NCBI GenBank assembly: GCA_913774925.1
Contig: CAJYKB010000125.1
Coordinates: 1 to 57,423 of the forward strand
Reading direction: 5' to 3'
Length of the DNA: 57,423 bases
From: an uncultured Sphingomonas sp.
GTDB taxonomy: Bacteria; Pseudomonadota; Alphaproteobacteria; Sphingomonadales; Sphingomonadaceae
This document shows positions 53,489 to 57,423 of this stretch, one piece after another. Numbering within the stretch: position 1 is the stretch's first letter; every line of letters begins with the position of its first letter. Position numbers and translations under genes: made by a program. The notes under the pieces are model-generated. The model worked only from the letters and a program-made list of their open reading frames with translations, was not told the origin of the DNA and did not search any database.

Positions 53489-53874
53489 GGGCGGTGGACA
53501 CCAACATTCTCGCCCGCTTGATCCTTCAGGACGACGAACGACAAACCGCCGTTGCCGCCGACATCCTGGGCGAACCCGTCTGGGTTGCGCTGTCGGTCTG
53601 GACCGAACTCGGGTGGCTTCTCTTCAAGCGTCTCAAGCTCCAGCGCGAAACGGTAGCGGACGCGCTGTCGACCCTTTTGACGGTGGAGACGGTTCGCGTG
53701 GCAGATCCCATCGGGCTCTCCTGGGCGATTGATCGCTTTCGTGCCGGAGCGGACTGGGCGGACATGGTTCACCTGATCGCGGCACGCGGCGCGGCGGACG
53801 TCTTCGCCACGTTCGACGCCGGGATCGCTCCCGCCGCCCCCGACGCACCCATCCCCATCGAAACGCTCGCCTGA
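53485..53874 (+). CDS. vapC: PIN-domain ribonuclease toxin (VapC-like)
   Basis: The 129-residue toxin has a complete PIN domain: Asp5 in VDTNILARL, Glu41 in SVWTELGWLL, Asp90/Asp93 in GADWADMVHLIAA and Asp111 in FATFDAGI. VapC toxins cleave tRNA or rRNA and block translation. It is encoded inside a translation-factor operon and overlaps tdk by one base (TGATG). Confidence 0.9.
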   Translation: MRAVDTNILARLILQDDERQTAVAADILGEPVWVALSVWTELGWLLFKRLKLQRETVADALSTLLTVETVRVADPIGLSWAIDRFRAGADWADMVHLIAARGAADVFATFDAGIAPAAPDAPIPIETLA

Positions 53875-54458
53875 TGGCCAAGCTCTATTTCTACTACGCC
53901 AGCATGAACGCGGGGAAGTCGACCACGCTGCTGCAGGCCGATTTCAACTATCGCGAGCGCGGCATGAACACGATGCTGTTCACCGCCGCGGTGGACGATC
54001 GTTTCGCGGCGGGCACGATCACCTCGCGCATCGGCCTTGCTGCGGCGGCGACGATGTTCGACCCCGCGACCGACCTCGCCGCGCTGGCGCTCGCTCGCCA
54101 CGCGGAGGGGAAGCTCGCCTGCGTGCTGGTCGACGAGGCGCAGTTTCTGACCGAGCATCAGGTCGACGGCCTCGCCCGGCTGGCGGACGATGCCGACATC
54201 CCCGTCCTCGCCTATGGCCTGCGCACCGATTTCCAGGGCCGCCTGTTCGCCGGTTCCGCGCGCCTGCTGGCGCTGGCGGACGCGCTCATCGAGATCAAGT
54301 CGGTCTGCGCATGCGGCCGCAAGGCGACGATGAACCTGCGCGTCGATGCGGAGGGACGCCCGGTGACCGAGGGGCGACAGACGGAGATCGGCGGCAACGA
54401 TCGCTATGTCGCGCTATGCCGGCGGCATTTCGTGGGCGCACTGGGGAGTGGAACGTGA
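53874..54458 (+). CDS. tdk: Thymidine kinase
   Basis: The 194-residue type-II thymidine kinase has the P-loop MNAGKSTTLL (11-20), Walker B CVLVDEAQFL with the catalytic Glu, YGLRTDFQGRLF, and zinc ligands in VCACGRKA and LCRRHF. It salvages thymidine to dTMP. The start overlaps the vapC stop by one base and its stop overlaps the next gene by four. Confidence 0.95.
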   Translation: MAKLYFYYASMNAGKSTTLLQADFNYRERGMNTMLFTAAVDDRFAAGTITSRIGLAAAATMFDPATDLAALALARHAEGKLACVLVDEAQFLTEHQVDGLARLADDADIPVLAYGLRTDFQGRLFAGSARLLALADALIEIKSVCACGRKATMNLRVDAEGRPVTEGRQTEIGGNDRYVALCRRHFVGALGSGT

Positions 54459-55165
54459 TCCGCTGGATCATATGGCCGCTGATGATGGCGTCGACGGCGG
54501 CGGTGCCGATACCGGCCGCGGACGAAGCGGTATTGCGCGCCGCGCTGGCGAAGATTGGCACCGGCGACAGATATTGCATACCCGCCGCGCTGGACGAGGC
54601 GCCGTTCGCCGGTGTCCGGCGCGATATGGCCGAATATGCGTCCGATCAGCGCGCCATCGCGGAAGCCGACGGGAAGCCGGCACCGCGTCCGCCATCCGAC
54701 GCGGACCTCTCTCGCAACATAGCGGATCATGTCGGGTCCGGCTGGCTCGGCCTCGACGACAAACCCGTCGTCGAAGCCGTTCTCGCGCCGATCCGGGCTG
54801 CCGCCGTGGCGCTGGCCATGCGCGGCGACCCGGCCCCGCTCCCCGGGGAACCCGTGGTGGAGTTGAACGCGAGCGCATCGGCGGATGATGCGATCACGTC
54901 TTCGGCCGCCCTTCCCCATACGCCGGATCACGGCACCCTGTCCCCTGCGTGGTTGGCCAAGGGGCAGCGGCTTCAGCCCGTCGGCGATCACTGCACATCG
55001 CCCACCGCATCGCTCTCCGCCGTCGCGCGCGAGGGTGACGTGGCATTCGTGGATGTGGGCTTCGTCTGGGGGCCGCTGGCGGGCGTCGGAGAGACATGGG
55101 CGCTGCGGCGCGGCGAGCACGGCCGCTGGCAGGTGGTGGCACGTCGCCACACTTGGGTGTCCTGA
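54455..55165 (+). CDS. Secreted hypothetical protein
   Basis: The 236-residue product starts at GTG 54455 in a GTGA overlap with tdk. It has a hydrophobic signal (IRWIIWPLMMASTAAVPIPA, about 2-21). Several acidic and Pro-rich stretches follow, and the C-terminal part ends FVDVGFVWGPLAGVGETWALRRGEHGRWQVV, shown here only as GETWALRRGEHG, which looks like an NTF2-like or lumazine-like strand pattern. I do not recognise a family. Confidence 0.65.
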   Translation: MIRWIIWPLMMASTAAVPIPAADEAVLRAALAKIGTGDRYCIPAALDEAPFAGVRRDMAEYASDQRAIAEADGKPAPRPPSDADLSRNIADHVGSGWLGLDDKPVVEAVLAPIRAAAVALAMRGDPAPLPGEPVVELNASASADDAITSSAALPHTPDHGTLSPAWLAKGQRLQPVGDHCTSPTASLSAVAREGDVAFVDVGFVWGPLAGVGETWALRRGEHGRWQVVARRHTWVS

Positions 55166-55206
55166 CCACCTAGCGTTACCCTCGCCTCCCCCTTATCTGC
55201 GCCCCC

Positions 55207-55899
55207 ATGGACCCAAACGGCATCATCTGGTCGGCGGCGGTGTGGCTCATCCCGCTGGTGATCGCGATCGTCTTCCACGAGGTCGCGCACGGCCTCGCCG
55301 CGCGCGCGCTGGGCGATGACACCGCGGCGCGGCTCAACCGGCTGTCGTTCAACCCGCTGCGTCACGTCGATCCAATCGGCACCGTCGTGCTGCCACTGAT
55401 GCTCGCCATCGCCAAGGCGCCGGTGTTCGGCTGGGCGAAGCCGGTGCCGGTCGATGCACGCAACCTGCCCAACCCGCGCAAGGGGATGCTGCTGGTCGCG
55501 CTCGCCGGCCCCGGCATGAACCTGTCGCTCGCGCTGGTCGGCGCGATCCTGCTCGGCCTGTTCGCGCAGACGGTGGACACCGCCCCCGCCGGCAGCCTGA
55601 GCTCGTTCATCGCGTCCAATCTCGTCAACTTCCTGCTCATCAACGTCTTCCTGGCGATCTTCAACCTGATCCCGCTGCCACCGTTCGATGGCGGGCATGT
55701 CGTCGCCGGGCTGCTGCCGGAGCCGCTGGCGCAGCGCTGGGACCGGCTCGCGCGGTTCGGCTTCCCGCTGCTCATCCTCCTGCTGTTCGTGATCCCGGCG
55801 CTGGTGCCGGGCGCCAATATCGTCCAGCGCATGGTCGCACCCCCGGCGCAGGCGCTGACGCAGGTCTATCTCTCGATCGTTACCGCGATCGGCGGGTAG
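55207..55899 (+). CDS. Site-2 protease family (M50) membrane metalloprotease
   Basis: This 230-residue protein has four to five transmembrane helices and the zinc motif HEVAH (His24-Glu25, His28) inside the first helix. A downstream FDGGHVVAG carries the third ligand Asp. The short form without PDZ domains matches the SpoIVFB/YwhC-like group. Members cut membrane-bound substrates such as anti-sigma factors or signal peptides. It stands four bases before truB. Confidence 0.9.
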   Translation: MDPNGIIWSAAVWLIPLVIAIVFHEVAHGLAARALGDDTAARLNRLSFNPLRHVDPIGTVVLPLMLAIAKAPVFGWAKPVPVDARNLPNPRKGMLLVALAGPGMNLSLALVGAILLGLFAQTVDTAPAGSLSSFIASNLVNFLLINVFLAIFNLIPLPPFDGGHVVAGLLPEPLAQRWDRLARFGFPLLILLLFVIPALVPGANIVQRMVAPPAQALTQVYLSIVTAIGG

Positions 55900-55903
55900 C
55901 GGC

Positions 55904-56785
55904 GTGCACGGCTGGCTGATCCTCGACAAGCCGCTCGGGCTGGGCTCGACGCAGGGCGTCTCCGCGGTGAAGCGCGCGCTTCGCACCGGCGGCTATGGCA
56001 AGGCCAAGGTCGGGCACGGCGGCACGCTCGACCCGCTCGCCACCGGCGTCCTGCCGATCGCGATCGGCGAGGCGACGAAGCTCGCCGGGCGGATGCTCGA
56101 CAGCGACAAGGCGTACGACTTCACGATCCGCTTCGGCGCGCAGACCGATACGCTGGATGCCGAGGGCAAGGTGGTCGCGACCAGCGACGTGCGCCCGACA
56201 CCGGCGGCGATCGAGGCGGTGCTGCCACGCTTCACCGGGGCGATCGAACAGATTCCGCCCGCCTATTCCGCGCTCAAGGTCGACGGCCAGCGCGCCTACG
56301 ACCTCGCGCGTGCGGGCGAGGATGTGGTGCTGGCGACGCGAAACGTCACGGTGCACGAATTGGTCGTCGTGGCGCACGGGTCCGACGAAGCGACCCTCTC
56401 CGCGCACGTCTCCAAGGGCACCTACATCCGCTCCCTCGCGCGCGACATCGCGCTGACGCTCGGCACGGTCGGCCACGTCACTTACCTGCGCCGCACCCGC
56501 GCGGGGCCGTTCGCGCTGGCGCAGGCGATAACGCTGGACAAACTGGACGAAGTCGCTAAGGCGCGCACCCTTGAACACCTACTCCTGCCATTGAGCGCAG
56601 GGCTGGACGACATCCCGGCTCTCTCGCTCACCCCCGACCAGGCAGGGGCGCTCCGTCAGGGGCGCGTGCTGGCCGGGATCGCCGCCGGTGACGGTCAGGC
56701 CTTCGCCATGCTGGGTACAGACCCGGTGGCGCTGGTCGAGGTGCAGGACGGCAACGTCCGCGTCGTGCGCGGCTTCAACCTGTAG
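55904..56785 (+). CDS. truB: tRNA pseudouridine(55) synthase
   Basis: The 293-residue enzyme is TruB. It starts at GTG 55904 and has GWLILDKPLGLGST, then the catalytic Asp43 in GGTLDPLATG. KAYDFTIRFGAQTDTLDAEG and GTYIRSLARDIA are conserved. The C-terminal TruB_C domain is present. It probably shares the transcript with the site-2 protease gene. Confidence 0.97.
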   Translation: MHGWLILDKPLGLGSTQGVSAVKRALRTGGYGKAKVGHGGTLDPLATGVLPIAIGEATKLAGRMLDSDKAYDFTIRFGAQTDTLDAEGKVVATSDVRPTPAAIEAVLPRFTGAIEQIPPAYSALKVDGQRAYDLARAGEDVVLATRNVTVHELVVVAHGSDEATLSAHVSKGTYIRSLARDIALTLGTVGHVTYLRRTRAGPFALAQAITLDKLDEVAKARTLEHLLLPLSAGLDDIPALSLTPDQAGALRQGRVLAGIAAGDGQAFAMLGTDPVALVEVQDGNVRVVRGFNL

Positions 56786-56805
56786 ACGATGTCGAAGGAT
56801 AGAGA

Positions 56806-57075
56806 ATGACGATTACCGCCGAACGCCGTCAGGAAGTCATCAAGGAACACGCCCGCAACGAGGGCGACACCGGTTCCGTCGAGGTGCAGGTCGCGATCCT
56901 GACCGAGCGGATCAAGAACCTGACCGAGCATTTCAAGGGCCATGCGAAGGACAACCACTCGCGTCGCGGCCTGCTGATGATGGTCAACAAGCGGCGCTCG
57001 CTGCTGGATTATCTCCGCAAGACCGAGGGCGATCGTTACCTCGCCCTGATCGCGAAGCTGGGTCTTCGCAAGTGA
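56806..57075 (+). CDS. rpsO: 30S ribosomal protein S15
   Basis: This is a complete 89-residue S15 with the family pattern [25 protein letters not shown] in its first half (shown here only as [13 protein letters not shown]), [16 protein letters not shown] and [14 protein letters not shown]. It is followed by a strong terminator and a class A pair before pnp. Confidence 0.98.
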   Translation: MTITAERRQEVIKEHARNEGDTGSVEVQVAILTERIKNLTEHFKGHAKDNHSRRGLLMMVNKRRSLLDYLRKTEGDRYLALIAKLGLRK

Positions 57076-57078
57076 CAC

Positions 57079-57108
57079 AAGGGGCGGCCCGCAAGGCCGC
57101 CCCTTTTG
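57079..57108 (+). terminator. Rho-independent terminator after rpsO
   Basis: A stem of AAGGGGCGGCC pairing with GGCCGCCCCTT, with a five-base loop CGCAA, is followed by TTGTC. It lies four bases past the rpsO stop, so it may limit read-through into pnp. The final T/G also begins a class A arm. Confidence 0.85.
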
Positions 57109-57203
57109 TCATCCCGGACTCCGATCCGGGATCCAGCAAGTACGAGCGCGGGAGCGCTCATCCAGCAGCTGGAGCTGGACCCCGGATCAAGTCCGGGGTG
57201 ACG
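57107..57203. repeat. Class A paired palindrome (REPIN-like), locus 6
   Basis: Left arm 57107-57136 (TGTCATCCCGGA...GGGATCCAG) and right arm 57175-57203 (CTGGACCCCGG...GGGGTGACG) are inverted with 38 bases between. The pair fills most of the 221-base rpsO-pnp gap and could influence pnp mRNA processing. Confidence 0.85.
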
Positions 57204-57296
57204 GAGGGAAGGCAATCCGGTCTTCTCGCCAACGAGCCACTAACGGCTCGCTCAAAGGCCCCCCGCGTGATCCGCACCGGGGTGTAAGGAAACGAT

Positions 57297-57423
57297 ATGT
57301 TCGATACCAAGAAGGTAGAAATCCAGTGGGGCGGACAGACCCTCACGCTGGAGACGGGCCGCGTGGCGCGTCAGGCCGACGGCGCGGTGCTCGCGACGCT
57401 CGGCGAAACGGTCGTGCTGTGCG
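57297..57423 (+). CDS. pnp: Polyribonucleotide nucleotidyltransferase, N-terminal part
   Basis: The ATG at 57297, six bases after TAAGGA, opens a frame that continues past the window end. The 42 visible residues ([20 protein letters not shown] and later [14 protein letters not shown]) match the start of alphaproteobacterial PNPase. It is the last gene of the translation operon. Confidence 0.95.
   Translation, partial: MFDTKKVEIQWGGQTLTLETGRVARQADGAVLATLGETVVLC

Overview
The window is about 57.4 kb of very GC-rich DNA from an alphaproteobacterium, most likely a Sphingomonas or close relative. This rests on the strong G/C third-position bias, the translation operon order rimP-nusA-ylxR-infB-rbfA-truB-rpsO-pnp, an EcfG-type promoter, LOV and HWE sensor kinases, and the style of the intergenic palindromes. 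No organism name can be read directly from the sequence. No rRNA, tRNA, CRISPR array, prophage or classical insertion sequence is visible.

Layout. (1) 90-2937: ABC1/UbiB kinase, metallo-beta-lactamase-fold hydrolase, nucleoside deaminase. (2) 2973-6420: a light-sensing locus with two LOV kinases of different catalytic classes (HisKA hybrid with receiver, then HWE type) and a 54-residue ORF between them; a stress-sigma (EcfG) promoter precedes the first kinase. (3) 6536-10051, minus strand: secreted CocE-type alpha-amino-acid ester hydrolase, an MTA/SAH nucleosidase-like protein and a double-HTH regulator. (4) 10128-23445: a divergent catabolic cluster with two amino-acid/amine oxidases, an aldehyde dehydrogenase, a D-serine dehydratase/D-threonine aldolase-fold PLP enzyme, RidA, a two-domain GNAT, a DUF1624 membrane acyltransferase and a complete Dpp-like ABC importer. 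It looks like uptake and oxidative breakdown of an unidentified D-amino-acid or amine-containing compound. (5) 23480-29423: CzcCBA-type heavy-metal efflux system preceded by a secreted His-rich small protein. (6) 29554-46206: housekeeping and envelope genes (BolA, J-domain protein, ClpP-like protein, ApaG, MetZ, LeuB, RecO, UvrC, lipid-linked glycosyltransferases, a FemAB-like/polysaccharide-deacetylase pair, a large DUF3857-TPR protein). (7) 46247-57423: the translation operon, interrupted by a tautomerase, an antisense GIY-YIG gene, a vapBC toxin-antitoxin pair, tdk, a secreted hypothetical protein and a site-2 protease, ending inside pnp.

The most unusual feature is a family of paired palindromes with arms of about 29 bp starting CGTCAT and ending ATCCA. 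Five intergenic loci carry two arms in inverted orientation with 38-42 bp between them, the geometry of REPINs. In a sixth locus, inside the nusA-infB operon, nearly perfect 32-bp arms (31/32 identical) enclose a single small GIY-YIG endonuclease gene that fits exactly between them. This suggests, as inference, an undescribed mobile system in which a GIY-YIG nuclease does what RAYT transposases do for REP elements. Three further families of paired inverted repeats (called B, C and D below) share the same intergenic spaces.
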